From contig JAQGDQ010000050.1 of assembly GCA_030141605.1 (NCBI GenBank), positions 628,971 to 692,970 of the forward strand: 64,000 nucleotides of DNA, written 5' to 3'. This document shows positions 63,619 to 64,000 of the stretch, piece by piece. Position numbers and translations under genes: made by a program. The stretch's first letter is position 1; each line of letters opens with the position of its first letter. Under the pieces are notes generated by a model. It had not been told where the DNA came from, did no database searches, and was given only the letters and a program-made list of their open reading frames with translations. The stretch comes from Tubiluchus corallicola. Taxonomy: Eukaryota > Priapulida > Priapulimorpha > Priapulimorphida > Tubiluchidae.

Positions 63619-64000
63619 GTATACTGTGTATTAGTAATAGTGGCTAATTAGCTTTTCTAACAATGGCGACTTACCCTGAATATTTTTATTCACCGCAAGT
63701 GACTAGTGTTTTACTGTGCAGCATTTGCATCCATTAAAAATAATCCAAATATTTACCTTTGTAAAGTGCCTTTGACAAATACCGAAAGCATGTCATTCCT
63801 GTAGCTTATAGAAAATTGGACATGTTCTGCATGTGATTAGCGTAATTCCTCTGCAACACTGGACTGACAATCACCTGGACAGGAAGTAAGCACACATCTT
63901 AATTGTAACTAACTATTTGTCAATGTATAAAGCTGCAGTATGTGGTAATTTTAAGATATTTAATAGTAGCCTGACTAGCTTCTTCATGATTATTAGGTAT
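63619..64000 (+). other. Intron 55, runs off the window
   Basis: No further exon or element recognised up to the window edge. Confidence 0.7.

Overview
The window is a piece of an animal nuclear genome, most likely from an invertebrate. It is AT-rich and intron-dense, with GT-AG introns, many short transposon relics and one non-LTR retrotransposon. There is no bacterial gene organisation. The phylum cannot be fixed from the sequence alone.

Nearly the whole window is the middle of one giant plus-strand gene: an axonemal outer-arm dynein heavy chain of the DNAH5/DNAH8 type. I assembled 55 exons (77-63618) from splice sites, reading phase and remembered family sequence. They join without a break into 8,140 nt, about 2,713 codons. 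The human proteins are about 4,600 residues, so both ends of the gene lie outside the window. Order along the gene: tail (exons 1-16, to 16 kb); linker (exons 17-29, 19.7-30 kb); AAA1 with GPAGTGKT and CFDEFN (exons 30-34, 31-34.7 kb); AAA2 with GPPGSGKS (exons 35-39, 35.9-40.1 kb); AAA3 with GEQGTAKT and FIDDLN (exons 41-46, 43.2-53.7 kb); AAA4 with GVGGSGKM (exons 49-54, 58-62.3 kb); and the first turns of the stalk coiled coil (exon 55). About 13 percent of the window is coding.

The introns hold the rest. Intron 41 carries a nearly full-length sense-strand LINE (about 44.28-48.0 kb): ORF1 plus an endonuclease/reverse transcriptase ORF2, both damaged. Intron 16 carries a decayed minus-strand hAT-like (DUF4371) transposase, a truncated LINE tail and a minisatellite. 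Introns 40 and 49 carry two copies, in opposite orientation, of one non-autonomous hAT element, each with a perfect 8-bp target duplication. Several TA-flanked mariner/Tigger-like MITEs, one TAA-flanked Harbinger-like MITE, fold-back elements and AT or ATT microsatellites fill other introns.

The most unusual structure is a 25-unit, mostly 45-bp tandem array (48386-49497). Its first unit is the last 43 coding bases of the AAA3 Walker A exon plus the GT of its splice donor, so the exon end and its 5' splice site have been amplified about 25 times into the following intron. Other splice-site oddities are one probable GC-AG intron (29116) and a duplicated acceptor before exon 44 whose upstream copy would add an in-frame stop. 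Introns not listed separately showed nothing I could recognise.
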